Source of the DNA: Pseudomonadota bacterium
GTDB taxonomy: Bacteria > Pseudomonadota > Alphaproteobacteria > Sphingomonadales > Sphingomonadaceae
Assembly: GCA_018242165.1 (NCBI GenBank)
Contig: JAFECL010000011.1
Location: forward strand, 1 to 57,024
DNA: 57,024 nt
Direction of reading: 5' to 3'
A model generated the notes under the pieces. That model did no database searches. It was not told the origin of the DNA and was given only the letters and a program-made list of their open reading frames with translations. Below are positions 40,463 through 50,218 of this stretch, piece after piece; positions within the stretch are counted from its first letter, which is position 1; the number at the start of each line of letters is the position of its first letter. The position numbers and the translations under genes are program-made.

Positions 40463-43294
40463 GTGACCAAGATCGAACAAGGCGATTCGACTCGCGCGCA
40501 GCGCAAGCTGGCGGGTGTCTCGCTGCTGGCGCTATTGGCGGCCAGCCCCGCGGTTGCCCAGGCGCAAGCCGCGCCGGCCACCGACGATTCCGGCAATACC
40601 ATTGTCGTCACCGGCATTCGTCACAGCGTCCAGGAATCGATCACGGTCAAGCGCAACTCGCTGTCGATCGTCGAGGCGATTACCTCGGAAGACATCGGCA
40701 AGATGCCGACGCCCTCGATCGCCGAGGCGCTGACCTTCATCCCGGGGATCGCCGCACAGCGCGTGGGCGGCAAGGCGGAAATCATCTCGATCCGCGGCTT
40801 TCCGCCCGATTTCACCGCGACCTTCCTGAACGGCCGGCCGCAGGCAAGCTCGGGCTACAACCGGGCGGTGCAGTACGATCAGTACCCCGCCGAAACCATC
40901 AGCCGGGTCGAACTGTACAAGACCCCGAACCTCGATCTGGTCGGGATGGGCCTGTCGGGCACCACCGACCTGCAGACCGTGCGCCCGCTGGCCTATGGCA
41001 AGCATGTGGTTGCGGTGAACGTGCTGGGCGAAATCAACAGCGCCGGCCACGTCAATTCCGACGTCTCGAACAAGGGCTTCAAGGCCAACGTCACCTACAT
41101 CAGCCAATTCGCCGACAACACCATCGGCGTGGCGATCAGCTTCGCCCACAGCGACGAGCCGGCGGTTACCCAGCACACCAAGAACTGGTTCTATGGCAGC
41201 CCGATCGGCACCCCGGTGACTCCGGCCTCGGCGGCTTCGGACAATTATATGGGCGGCGCGGAAATCTACGCCTTCTCGCGCCGGCAGGTGCGTAACGGGG
41301 TGACCGGCACCGTCGAGTTCAAGCCCAGCGACGGCGTGCGCGACATCGTCGATATCTATTACTCGCGCTACAACCAGCGCGAAACGATGCGCGGTGCCGA
41401 ATGGTTCTCGGCGCCGTGGGCTCCGGGTGCGGGCGGCACCTCGGGCACCTTCTCGAACATCGGCACCACCACCTACCAGAACACCGCCTTCGCCACGACG
41501 GGCACCTATGGCAATTTCGTGCCGATCCTGATCGATCAGTACAACACCCATAGCGATACGCTGTTTTCGGCGGCGAACCGGCTCGAACTGAACCCGACGG
41601 ACCGGCTGAAGCTGGCGGCGGACCTCAGCTATTCGCGGGCCCATGCCAGGGAAAGCTATGCCGAGCTCTATGCCGGCTATGGCACCGGCGGTTCGGCGGG
41701 CGGCAGCATCGTCTATACCAACGATGCGATGAAGTTCGCCTGGTCGCCGGCTGGCGACAGCTTCCCGCAGTATACCCCCGGCCTGAACTATGCCGATGCC
41801 AGCAAGGTTTCGCTGGGCGATCGCGCGGCCTGGGGCGGCTGGGGCCACGACGCGCTGATCCACGCGCCCGACATCAGGGAAGACATCTTCGCCGCCGATC
41901 TGGGGGGGCAGTACAGCCTGAACGGCGGGCTGTTCAGCAGCTTCCACTTCGGGGTGAACTATCAGCACACCAAGAAGAGCAAGTACGTCGATGAATCGAA
42001 CCTGTTCCTGAACAACAGCCGCGCCGAGACGCTGGTCAAGGCTGCGGATCTGGTCAACCCGACCAACCTGGGCTTCGCCGGCTTCGGCAATGTGCTGTCG
42101 TTCAACCTGCCCAGCATTCTCGCCAACTATTACACCGTGCAGGCGATCACCGACACCAACCACTATGCCAAGGCCTGGACGGTGACCGAGGATGTGTTCA
42201 CCGGCCGCGCCAAGCTGATCATCGATCACAAGCGGCTGCATGGCGATATCGGCGCGCAGCTGGTCTTCTCGAAGCAGAACTCGGCGGGCACCGCGACGGT
42301 AACCGGGCCGGATGGCAGCGTTTCGAACCCGATCCCGCTGGCGGCCGGAACGAGCTATGTCGATTTCCTGCCCAACCTGAACCTGATCTACGACATCGGC
42401 AACAATGGCCTGAAGGTGCGCTTTGCCGCCGGGCGGACGATGGCGCGGCCGCGCATGGATGACATGCGCGCCAGCTATCAGGTCTCGCTCGGCAACCCGC
42501 CGTGCACCCTGCCGGGCACCTCCAGCCCGAATCCGGCCTATGCCTGCTACAGCGGCTCGGTCGGCAATCCGAAGCTGCGGCCGTGGCGTGCCACGGCGGT
42601 CGACCTCAGCCTCGAAAAGTACTTTGGCGGGGCCAGCTATCTGGCGGTGACCGGCTTCTACAAGAAGCTCGACAGCTACATCTACAACCAGATCCTGCCC
42701 TACGACTTCTCGCAGGTACCGCGCCAGGGCGCCAGCGCGCTGCCGCCGGGGGTCACGGTCTTTACCGGGGGCACGATCACCATGCCGGCGAATGCGCTGG
42801 GTGGGAATGTCTGGGGCGTGGAAGTGGGCGGTGCGCTGGATCTGAAGAAGATCAGCCCGCTGCTCGAAGGCTTCGGTCTGATCGCCAACTATTCGTACAA
42901 CAAGTCCGAAATCAAGATCAGCGACGTGTCGGCCGGCAACATCCCGATGCCGGGCAACTCGAAGAACGTCTATTCGGTAACGGCCTACTACGAGCGCCAT
43001 GGCTTCCAGGCGCGCGCCAATTACCGTTATCGCTCGGCGTTCCTGGGTGAGGTCGTGCAGCTGTTTGCCAACACCGGCTATTCCTCGGTGATGGCCGACA
43101 AGCAGCTCGATGCGCAGATCGGCTATACCTTCCCCAAGGGTTCGCACCTCGCCGGGGTCAGCTTCACGCTGCAGGGGCTCAATCTGCTCAACAATCCCTA
43201 TCGCTCCACGATCAACTACAACGGGGTGAGCATGCCGGAAATCTACGAGAAGTACGGCGCCACTTACCTCGCCGGTTTCGGCTTCAAGTTCTGA
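40463..43294 (+). CDS. TonB-dependent outer-membrane receptor
   Basis: A 943-residue receptor. It starts with GTG after GGAGG, with a signal peptide ending AVAQAQA, a TonB box-like DSGNTIVVTGIR, a plug domain (SLSIVEAITSEDIGKMPTPSIAEALTFIPG, IISIRGFPPDFTATFLNG) and a large beta-barrel ending YLAGFGFKF with a C-terminal Phe. It matches the carbohydrate-type TonB receptors of Caulobacter, Xanthomonas and sphingomonads. With the GH3 and GH30 enzymes that follow, a gluco-oligosaccharide is the likely cargo. A LacI operator covers its promoter. Confidence 0.95.
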   Translation: MTKIEQGDSTRAQRKLAGVSLLALLAASPAVAQAQAAPATDDSGNTIVVTGIRHSVQESITVKRNSLSIVEAITSEDIGKMPTPSIAEALTFIPGIAAQRVGGKAEIISIRGFPPDFTATFLNGRPQASSGYNRAVQYDQYPAETISRVELYKTPNLDLVGMGLSGTTDLQTVRPLAYGKHVVAVNVLGEINSAGHVNSDVSNKGFKANVTYISQFADNTIGVAISFAHSDEPAVTQHTKNWFYGSPIGTPVTPASAASDNYMGGAEIYAFSRRQVRNGVTGTVEFKPSDGVRDIVDIYYSRYNQRETMRGAEWFSAPWAPGAGGTSGTFSNIGTTTYQNTAFATTGTYGNFVPILIDQYNTHSDTLFSAANRLELNPTDRLKLAADLSYSRAHARESYAELYAGYGTGGSAGGSIVYTNDAMKFAWSPAGDSFPQYTPGLNYADASKVSLGDRAAWGGWGHDALIHAPDIREDIFAADLGGQYSLNGGLFSSFHFGVNYQHTKKSKYVDESNLFLNNSRAETLVKAADLVNPTNLGFAGFGNVLSFNLPSILANYYTVQAITDTNHYAKAWTVTEDVFTGRAKLIIDHKRLHGDIGAQLVFSKQNSAGTATVTGPDGSVSNPIPLAAGTSYVDFLPNLNLIYDIGNNGLKVRFAAGRTMARPRMDDMRASYQVSLGNPPCTLPGTSSPNPAYACYSGSVGNPKLRPWRATAVDLSLEKYFGGASYLAVTGFYKKLDSYIYNQILPYDFSQVPRQGASALPPGVTVFTGGTITMPANALGGNVWGVEVGGALDLKKISPLLEGFGLIANYSYNKSEIKISDVSAGNIPMPGNSKNVYSVTAYYERHGFQARANYRYRSAFLGEVVQLFANTGYSSVMADKQLDAQIGYTFPKGSHLAGVSFTLQGLNLLNNPYRSTINYNGVSMPEIYEKYGATYLAGFGFKF

Positions 43295-43384
43295 ACCGAG
43301 CCTGCGCCGGTCGGCAGTCGCAAGGCTGCTGGCCGGCGCATCGATTCCTGCCTTTGGCTTCCATTCCCTGCTGAAAGTGCCGTC

Positions 43385-45319
43385 ATGATCCGGGTTTCGC
43401 TTCGCCTGTTCGCCATGGGCGCCGCTGCTATCGGGGCCCTGGCGGGCACATTCGTCCATGCCGGGGATGCCGCGGCGGTCTGGCCGCAGCTGCCCGCCCC
43501 GCGCCCCGATCCGGCGATCGAGGCGCGGATCGACACGATCATCGCCGGGATGACGCTCGAACAGAAGATCGGCCAGATGACCCAGGCGGAAATCAAGACC
43601 GCCACGCCCGATCAGGTGCGGCAGTTCTACCTGGGCTCGGTGCTCAACGGCGGGGGGTCGTGGCCGGGGCTGAACAAGGACGCCAGCGCGGCCGACTGGG
43701 CCGGGTTGGCGGAACGCTATTACCAGGCGTCGCTGCATTCGGACATGAAGGTGCCGGTGCCGGTGATCTGGGGGATCGACGCGGTCCACGGCAACAACAA
43801 TGCGCTGGGCGCCACGCTGTTTCCGCACAATATCGGGCTGGGTGCCGCCCATGATCCGGCGCTGGTGCGGGATGTTGCCCACGCCACCGCCCGCGCGGTG
43901 CGCGCCACCGGGATCAGCTGGGCCTTCGCCCCCACCGTGGCGGTGGCGCAGAACCCGCGCTGGGGCCGGTTCTACGAGAGCTATTCCTCCGATCCGGCGC
44001 TGGTGCGCAGCTATGGCGAGGCCGCGGTGCGCGGCCTGCAGGGCAACCTGAGCGGCCCGGAGGCGGTGGTCGCCTCGGTCAAGCATTACATTGGCGATGG
44101 CGGCACCTATCAGGGGGTGGACGAAGGCGACAACCGCGCCAGCGAGGCGGTGCTGGCCGGGGTCCATGCCCAGGGCTATTACGGCGCGCTGGCGGCCGGG
44201 GTGCAGACGGTGATGGCCTCGTACAACAGCTGGAGCCCGCCGGGCCGCGACCCGGAGGGCAGGCTGCACGGCTCGGGCTATCTGCTGACCACCGTGCTCA
44301 AGCAGCGGCTGGGCTTCGATGGCCTTGTCATCTCCGACTGGAACGCGATCCGCCAGGTGCCTGGCTGCACGATCGCCCATTGCCCGCAGGCGATCAACGC
44401 CGGGGTCGACATGGTGATGGTGCCAGACGACTGGCAGGCCTTCATCACCAACACCCTGGCCGACGTGCGCGAGGGGCGGATCCCCATGGCGCGGATCGAC
44501 GATGCGGTGCGGCGGATCCTGCGGGTCAAGCTGCGCAGCGGGCTGTTTGCGCATTCGCCGGCGAGCGGCGGGGTGGCCGGCAGCGATGCCGCGCTCGCCG
44601 ATCGGGCGCTGGCCCGGCGTGCGGTGCGCGAATCGCTGGTGCTGCTGAAGAACCAGAACCATGCGCTGCCGCTGAAGGCCGGGGCGCGCGTGCTGGTGGT
44701 GGGGGATGCGGCCGACAGCATGGCGCGCCAGGCCGGCGGCTGGTCGCGCACCTGGCAGGGCACCGAAAACCGGGCGGCCGATTATCGCCCGGCGGAAACG
44801 CTGCTGGCGGCGCTGCGCAACCGGCTGGGCACCGACCGCGTCACCTACAGCGTCGATGGCAAGGGGGTGAACCCGCGCGATTTCGATGCCGTGGTCGCGG
44901 TGCTGGGTGAAGCGCCCTATGCCGAATACAGCGGCGATATCCCCTGGCCCCAGCCATTGACCCACACCCTGCGCACCCCGCGCGATGGCGCGGCGCTGGC
45001 CATGGTGGCGGGCAAGGGCGTGCCGGTAGTGACGGTGTTCTATTCAGGCCGCCCGCTGCCGGTGAACGATCTGCTCAACCGCTCGAGCGCCTTCGTCGCC
45101 GCCTGGCTGCCGGGCAGCGAGGGCGGCGGGGTGGCTGACGTGCTGCTGGGCCAGGGCACCGATTTCCGGGGCCGGCTGCCCTTCGCCTGGCCCGCCGATG
45201 CCTGTGCCACCCGGCAGTTGTTCGCGCGTGGCTATGGCCTGAGCTATGCACGGCCGGGAATTGTTGCCAGACTGCCCGAGCCGCCGCCGCCCGCCAGTTG
45301 CGAGGCGCGCGGCCACTAA
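43385..45319 (+). CDS. Glycoside hydrolase family 3 beta-glucosidase
   Basis: A 644-residue secreted GH3 enzyme. A signal peptide (about 1-27) precedes the TIM-barrel domain (MTLEQKIGQMTQAEI, VPVIWGIDAVHGNNN, SVKHYIGDGGT) with nucleophile Asp318 in GLVISDW, then the alpha/beta sandwich (RRAVRESLVLLKNQNHALPL, GDIPWPQPLTHT). It lacks the fibronectin-like C-terminal domain and is about 150-200 residues shorter than ExoP-type relatives. It probably releases glucose from beta-1,3/1,4-gluco-oligosaccharides in the periplasm. It lies 90 bp after the receptor. Confidence 0.92.
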   Translation: MIRVSLRLFAMGAAAIGALAGTFVHAGDAAAVWPQLPAPRPDPAIEARIDTIIAGMTLEQKIGQMTQAEIKTATPDQVRQFYLGSVLNGGGSWPGLNKDASAADWAGLAERYYQASLHSDMKVPVPVIWGIDAVHGNNNALGATLFPHNIGLGAAHDPALVRDVAHATARAVRATGISWAFAPTVAVAQNPRWGRFYESYSSDPALVRSYGEAAVRGLQGNLSGPEAVVASVKHYIGDGGTYQGVDEGDNRASEAVLAGVHAQGYYGALAAGVQTVMASYNSWSPPGRDPEGRLHGSGYLLTTVLKQRLGFDGLVISDWNAIRQVPGCTIAHCPQAINAGVDMVMVPDDWQAFITNTLADVREGRIPMARIDDAVRRILRVKLRSGLFAHSPASGGVAGSDAALADRALARRAVRESLVLLKNQNHALPLKAGARVLVVGDAADSMARQAGGWSRTWQGTENRAADYRPAETLLAALRNRLGTDRVTYSVDGKGVNPRDFDAVVAVLGEAPYAEYSGDIPWPQPLTHTLRTPRDGAALAMVAGKGVPVVTVFYSGRPLPVNDLLNRSSAFVAAWLPGSEGGGVADVLLGQGTDFRGRLPFAWPADACATRQLFARGYGLSYARPGIVARLPEPPPPASCEARGH

Positions 45320-45332
45320 GGAAATTCAGGCC

Positions 45333-46844
45333 ATGGCCACCCCGAACATCGCGCGCATCCTGATCGTCGGCGGCGGATCGGCCGGGTGGATGACCGCAGC
45401 GCTGATGGCGCAGCTGTTCAAGGGCCTCTACCGCATCGATCTGGTCGAAAGCGACGAGATCGCCACCATCGGCGTGGGCGAGGCGACGATCCCCGCGATC
45501 AAGCAGTTCAACAAGCTGCTCGATTTCGACGAAGACGAGTTCATGCGACTGACCCAGGGCAGCTTCAAGCTGGGGATCCAGTTCGTCGACTGGTGGCGCA
45601 AGGGCGAAAGCTACATCCACGGCTTCGGGGTGATCGGCCAGAATCTCGAATGGCTGCGCTGCCACCACTATTGGCTGAAGGCGCGCGAGGCCGGGCAGGC
45701 CGGCGACTTTGCCGACTATTCGATCAACACCGCCGCCGCGCTGGCCAACAAATTCATGCGCGCCGCGCCCAACATGCCCGCTTCGCCGCTGGGTCACATC
45801 GCCCACGCCTACCATTTCGACGCGACGCTCTATGCCCGGTTCCTGCGCGGCTATGCCGAGGCACGCGGCGTGATCCGGACCGAGGGGCGGGTGGTCGAGG
45901 TCGAGCGCGACGGCGAGAACGGCCACATCCGGGCGATCAGGCTGGCCAATGGCCAGCGGCTCGAGGCTGATCTGTTCGTCGACTGCACCGGCCTGCGCGC
46001 GCTGCTGATCGGCGATGCGCTGCAGACCCCGTTCGACGATTGGGGCCAGTGGCTGCCGTGCGACCGGGCGATCGCCATGCCCTGCGACCGCTCGGCCGAT
46101 TTCACCCCCTATACCCGCAGCACCGCGCGCGAGGCGGGGTGGCAATGGCGCATTCCGCTGCAGCACCGCACCGGCAACGGCATGGTCTATTCCAGCCGCT
46201 TTACCGACGATGCGACCGCCGAGGCGCAGTTGCGGGCCAACCTGGATGGCGCGCCGCGTGCCGAGCCGCTGCGGATCCGCTATCGTACCGGCAAGCGCCG
46301 GGCGACCTGGGTGGGCAATTGCGTGGCCGTGGGGCTGTCTGCCGGGTTCCTCGAACCGCTCGAGAGCACCAGCCTCTATCTGATCCAGTCGGCCGTGGTG
46401 CGCCTGATCAAGCTGTTCCCTGACCGCAGCTTCGATCCGGCCACCATCGCCGAATTCAACCGCCAGACCGACTTCGAATACGAGCGGATCCGCGATTTCA
46501 TCATCCTCCACTACAAGGCCACCGAGCGCGACGATACCGAGTTCTGGCGCCACTGCCGCGATATGCCGGTGCCCGAGACGCTGGCGCGCAAGATCGACCT
46601 GTTCCGCGCCAACGGCCGGATCGTGCGCGAGGATGACGAGCTGTTTGCCGAAGAGAGCTGGATCCAGGTGTTCCTGGGCCAGGGGGTGATCCCGCGTGCG
46701 TCCGATCCGCTGGTCGAGGTGAAGCGGCCCGACGAGATCGCACAATTCCTTGGCAATATCCGGGCGGTTATCGGTAAATGCCTCGACCATATGCCCAGCC
46801 ATGCCGATTATGTCGCCCAGACCTGTGCCGCGCCGTCGATCTAG
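45333..46844 (+). CDS. Flavin-dependent tryptophan halogenase-like protein
   Basis: A 503-residue flavoprotein: FAD motif ILIVGGGSAGWMTAALMA, GVGEATIPAIKQF, Lys79 in QGSFKLGIQF (the position of the catalytic lysine of PrnA/RebH), and WQWRIP for the WxWxIP motif. All halogenase hallmarks are present. Proteins of this family recur beside TonB receptors in sugar loci of Caulobacter, Xanthomonas and sphingomonads, where no halogenation is known. Its role in this locus is unclear. The last 35 nt overlap the GH30 gene. Confidence 0.9.
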   Translation: MATPNIARILIVGGGSAGWMTAALMAQLFKGLYRIDLVESDEIATIGVGEATIPAIKQFNKLLDFDEDEFMRLTQGSFKLGIQFVDWWRKGESYIHGFGVIGQNLEWLRCHHYWLKAREAGQAGDFADYSINTAAALANKFMRAAPNMPASPLGHIAHAYHFDATLYARFLRGYAEARGVIRTEGRVVEVERDGENGHIRAIRLANGQRLEADLFVDCTGLRALLIGDALQTPFDDWGQWLPCDRAIAMPCDRSADFTPYTRSTAREAGWQWRIPLQHRTGNGMVYSSRFTDDATAEAQLRANLDGAPRAEPLRIRYRTGKRRATWVGNCVAVGLSAGFLEPLESTSLYLIQSAVVRLIKLFPDRSFDPATIAEFNRQTDFEYERIRDFIILHYKATERDDTEFWRHCRDMPVPETLARKIDLFRANGRIVREDDELFAEESWIQVFLGQGVIPRASDPLVEVKRPDEIAQFLGNIRAVIGKCLDHMPSHADYVAQTCAAPSI

Positions 46845-48234
46845 ATTCGCCCTGCTGCTGACGCTCGTGGCGCTGGGGCTGCCCGGCGTGGCCCCGGCGC
46901 GCGTGGCGCACTGGTGGCTGACCAGCGCCGACGGCACCCGGCGGCTGGAGCGCCAGCAGGACCTGCGTTGGGTGCGCGCCGGCGCGGCGCCCGGCGGTGA
47001 GGTTGAACTGCGGCTGGGGCTGCCGCTGCCCGGACCCGGGGTGATCGGGTTTGGCGCGGCGATGACCGATGCCTCGGCCAGCGTGATCGGCGCCTTGCCG
47101 CCCGCCCGCCGCCACTGGCTGATGCGCGAGCTGTTCGGCCCCGCCACCGGCCTTTCGCTGCTGCGGCTGGGAATCGGCGCGACCGACTTTTCCACCTCGG
47201 CCTATTCGTACGACGATCAGCCGCCGGGCGGTGCCGACCCCGGCCTGCGCGGGTTCTCGCTCGGCCCGGCGCGCACCACGCTGATCCCCCTGCTGCGCGA
47301 AGCCCGCCGCATCCGCCCCGACCTGCGCCTGTTCGCCGCGACATGGAGCGCGCCCGGCTGGATGAAGAGCACCGACAGCATGATCGGCGGCACGCTGCGG
47401 GCCGATCGCTATGGGGCCTTCGCCGCCTATCTGCGCGCCTATGTCCGGGCGATGGCGGCGGAGGGGGTGCCGGTCAACGCGATCACCTTGCAGAACGAGC
47501 CCGGTTTCGAACCCGGCGACTATCCCGGGATGCGGCTGTCGGCAGCGCAACGGGCCGAGCTGGCGGCGCACCATGTCGGGCCGGCTTTGCGCGGCACCGG
47601 GGCGGCGCTGTGGGAGTGGGACCACAACTGGGACAAGCCCGAGGAACCGCTGGCGGTGCTGGCCGATCCGGCGGCGCGGGAACGGATCGCCGGGCTGGCC
47701 TGGCACTGCTATGCCGGCGATCCGGCGGCGCAGGATGCGGTGCGCCAGCGCTGGCCGCACCTGCCGATGCTGGTGACCGAATGTTCGGGCGGCGAATGGA
47801 TGGCCGGGTGGGGCAAGGCACTGGCCTGGCAGGCGCGCACCCTGCTGATCGGCTCGCTGGCGCACGGCGGTTCGGGGGTGATCCTGTGGAACCTGGCGCT
47901 CGATCCGGCGCACGGGCCGCACCATGGCGGCTGCGGCGATTGCCGGGGGCTGGTGACGATCGCCGCCGATGGCACCGTCACCCGCAACGTCGATTACTAT
48001 GTGCTGGCCCATGCCGCGCGGTTCGTGCAGCGCGGGGCGCGGCGGATCGGGCTGACCGGGGCGGCGGATGAGCTTGCCGCGGTGGCCTTTCGCAATGCCG
48101 ACGGGGCGCGGATCGTGCTGGTGTTCAATGGCGCGGCCAGCGCCCGGGCGGTGCGCATCGGCGATGGCCGGGGCGCGGCCCGGCTGGCGCTGCCGGCGGG
48201 GGCCCTCGCCACGCTGCGATTGCCGCCCGGGTGA
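46810..48234 (+). CDS. Glycoside hydrolase family 30 (glucosylceramidase-like)
   Basis: A 474-residue secreted enzyme. After a basic signal peptide (residues 1-30) come IGFGAAMTDASASV, RLGIGATDFS and FAATWSAPGWMK, then acid/base Glu230 in TLQNEPGFEP and nucleophile Glu324 in LVTECSGGEW. A short beta domain ends the protein. Family members cleave beta-1,6-glucan, glucosylceramide or xylan; with a GH3 partner, beta-1,6-glucan is a reasonable guess. The start (ATG 46810, or 46801) lies inside the halogenase gene. The stop overlaps the transporter by GTGA. Confidence 0.9.
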   Translation: MSPRPVPRRRSRFALLLTLVALGLPGVAPARVAHWWLTSADGTRRLERQQDLRWVRAGAAPGGEVELRLGLPLPGPGVIGFGAAMTDASASVIGALPPARRHWLMRELFGPATGLSLLRLGIGATDFSTSAYSYDDQPPGGADPGLRGFSLGPARTTLIPLLREARRIRPDLRLFAATWSAPGWMKSTDSMIGGTLRADRYGAFAAYLRAYVRAMAAEGVPVNAITLQNEPGFEPGDYPGMRLSAAQRAELAAHHVGPALRGTGAALWEWDHNWDKPEEPLAVLADPAARERIAGLAWHCYAGDPAAQDAVRQRWPHLPMLVTECSGGEWMAGWGKALAWQARTLLIGSLAHGGSGVILWNLALDPAHGPHHGGCGDCRGLVTIAADGTVTRNVDYYVLAHAARFVQRGARRIGLTGAADELAAVAFRNADGARIVLVFNGAASARAVRIGDGRGAARLALPAGALATLRLPPG

Positions 48235-49475
48235 CCGTTCCGGGCCCCAATCCGCTCCGCGCCCGGCTGGCCTTCGTGCTGGTGACGCTGCTGTTTTTCA
48301 GCTGGGGCTTCGTGACCGCCAACAACGATCCGCTGATCGCCGCGCTGCGGGTCAGCTTTGGCCTGAGCTATAGCGAGGCGTTGCGGATCCAGCTGGTGTT
48401 CTTCCTGGCCAACGGGCTGGTCGCGTTGCCGGCGGCATGGCTGGTCGATCAGCGCGGCCCGGTGCCGGTGATCCTGGGGGCGCTGGCGCTGTTTGCATTG
48501 GGCTTGGGGCTGGCCGCCGCGCTGACCCCCCTGGGCCTGTTCCCGGCGGTGCTGGCGGCGCTGTTCGTGGTGGCCCTCGGGGTGAACAGCCTGCAGGTTG
48601 CGGCCAATCCGCTGGCCGCAGGGCTGGGCGAAGCCGGGCGCAGCCACATGCGGCTGACCCTGGCACAGGCGTTCAACGCCCTGGGGGTGGTGGTGGGGGT
48701 GCGCTTCGGGGCGCGGGCGATGCTGGGCCAGCCCCTTGGCGGCCCGGCGCCGGCCCGGCTGATCGCGATCAGCCACGCCTATGCGGCGATGGCGCTGGCC
48801 GCTGCCGGGCTGCTGGTGCTGGCCTTTGCCGGGCGGCGGTTGCTGGTGGCGGGCGGCGCCACGCGCCAGGCCCCGGCCCCGGGCGCCTTGTCGACCGCCC
48901 TGCGATCGCGCTGGGCGGTGGGCGGGGCGATCGCGATCGGGGCCTATGTCGGCGCCGAAGTGTCGATCGGCAGCGTGATGATCAACTTCCTGCACCAGCC
49001 CGAAGTCTGGGGCATCTCGCTCGAGCAGGCGGCGGATTACCTCTCGGTCTGTTATTGGGGCGGCGCGCTGGTCGGGCGGTTCCTGGGCAGCCTGCTGCTG
49101 CGGCGGGTCCGGGCCAGTGGGCCGCTGGCCATGGCGGCGGCGCTGGCGGTGGTGCTGTGCCTCTGTGCGATGGTCGGCCCGGGCTGGCTGGCGGGCTGGG
49201 CCGCGCTGGCGGTGGGCCTGTGCAACGCGATCATGTTCCCGACCATTTTCTCGCTGACGCTCGAACGTTCCAGCGCGCCGCCGGGGGCGACCTCGGGGCT
49301 GTTGTGCATCGCGATCAGCGCGGGGGCGGTGCTGCCGGTGCTGGTCGGGCTGATCGCCGATACCTTCGGGCTGCAGAAGATCTTCATCGCGCCCGCGCTG
49401 GCCTATCTGGTGATTCTGGGCTTTGCCCGCGCGGTTGGCCGCTCGCCGGGGCGGGAGCAGCCCGGGGCAGCCTAA
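48231..49475 (+). CDS. FHS-family sugar:proton symporter (MFS)
   Basis: A 414-residue transporter with twelve helices and the FHS pattern LLFFSWGFVTANNDPLIAALRVSFGLSYSEALRIQLVFFLANG near the N-terminus, as in FucP and GluP. ANPLAAGLGEAGRSHMRLTLAQAFNALG is the second family landmark. It probably imports the glucose released by the GH3 and GH30 enzymes. GTG start overlaps the GH30 stop by 4 nt, and the gene converges with the glycan cassette (stops overlap by 4 nt). Confidence 0.88.
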   Translation: MTVPGPNPLRARLAFVLVTLLFFSWGFVTANNDPLIAALRVSFGLSYSEALRIQLVFFLANGLVALPAAWLVDQRGPVPVILGALALFALGLGLAAALTPLGLFPAVLAALFVVALGVNSLQVAANPLAAGLGEAGRSHMRLTLAQAFNALGVVVGVRFGARAMLGQPLGGPAPARLIAISHAYAAMALAAAGLLVLAFAGRRLLVAGGATRQAPAPGALSTALRSRWAVGGAIAIGAYVGAEVSIGSVMINFLHQPEVWGISLEQAADYLSVCYWGGALVGRFLGSLLLRRVRASGPLAMAAALAVVLCLCAMVGPGWLAGWAALAVGLCNAIMFPTIFSLTLERSSAPPGATSGLLCIAISAGAVLPVLVGLIADTFGLQKIFIAPALAYLVILGFARAVGRSPGREQPGAA

Positions 49476-50218
49476 ACCGCTGGGCCGAGCGTGCGCAGGG
49501 CCGCCGGCAATTCGGCCAGCAGCGCCTCGTATTCGGCGGGCACGCCCGAAAGGATGACCCTGTCCGCCGGGGCCTCGCGCCAGCCGATGCGGGCGCCGCG
49601 CGCGATCAGGTGGTTGTAGAGCGGGGCGACGAACAGCTCGTGGCTGGATGGCGCGGCCCGCTCGGCGGCCAGCGCCTCGGCAAACAGTGCTGCGCTGGCG
49701 AACTGGTAGAGCCCGGTGCAGCAATGGTCCGAGATGCGCTGCTTTTCGGTGCAGCGGATCACGCGTTGCGGGTCGGCCGGGTCAGGCTCGATGAACGACC
49801 AGTTGTCGCCCGGCGCGGAAAAGACCTCGAGCCAGCCGTCGGTGCCGGGGATCGGCGCCGGGTCGAGCCCGGGGCGGATCGTGTCGATGTTGAAGATCGC
49901 CAGCGGTTCCGTGCCGGCAACCCCGGCCTGGACCAGCCCCAGTTCGACCGTTTCGGCCTGCCCGGCGGTGGGGCCGTCAAGCTCGGCGATCGCCCAGCGG
50001 GCGAGGCCCAGCGCCCGGGCCCGCGCGGCGACGAAATCGCGGGTGCCGGCCACGTCGCGCAGGATGAACAGGAAGCTGTCGTGCGCGAAGGATCCGGCGA
50101 ACGACAGCACCGCCCAGTCGAACAGCGGGCGCCCGGCCAGCGGCAACATGTATTTGGGCGGGCCATAGCCGGCCTCGGCAAAGCGGCGGCTGGCGCCGGC
50201 CATCGGGATGACGATCAC
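49472..50218 (-). CDS. Sugar-phosphate-type nucleotidyltransferase
   Basis: A 248-residue single-domain NTP transferase: the GT-A-like nucleotide loop MIVIPMAGASRRFAEAGYGPPKYMLPLAGRPLFDW (GxGxR-type loop then PKxMLP) and IFNIDTIRPG with a metal-binding Asp. The substrate is unknown; dTDP-glucose pyrophosphorylase and capsule cytidylyltransferase families are the nearest types I can name. GTG at 50218 overlaps the stop of the upstream fusion gene. It is the last gene of the four-gene cassette. Confidence 0.8.
   Translation of the reverse strand: MIVIPMAGASRRFAEAGYGPPKYMLPLAGRPLFDWAVLSFAGSFAHDSFLFILRDVAGTRDFVAARARALGLARWAIAELDGPTAGQAETVELGLVQAGVAGTEPLAIFNIDTIRPGLDPAPIPGTDGWLEVFSAPGDNWSFIEPDPADPQRVIRCTEKQRISDHCCTGLYQFASAALFAEALAAERAAPSSHELFVAPLYNHLIARGARIGWREAPADRVILSGVPAEYEALLAELPAALRTLGPAV

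Noticed and set aside
40532..44965. 1477-codon minus-strand open frame over the TonB receptor and GH3 genes
   Set aside because: Same cause: an antisense shadow of two well-supported genes, without domain motifs or a ribosome-binding site.
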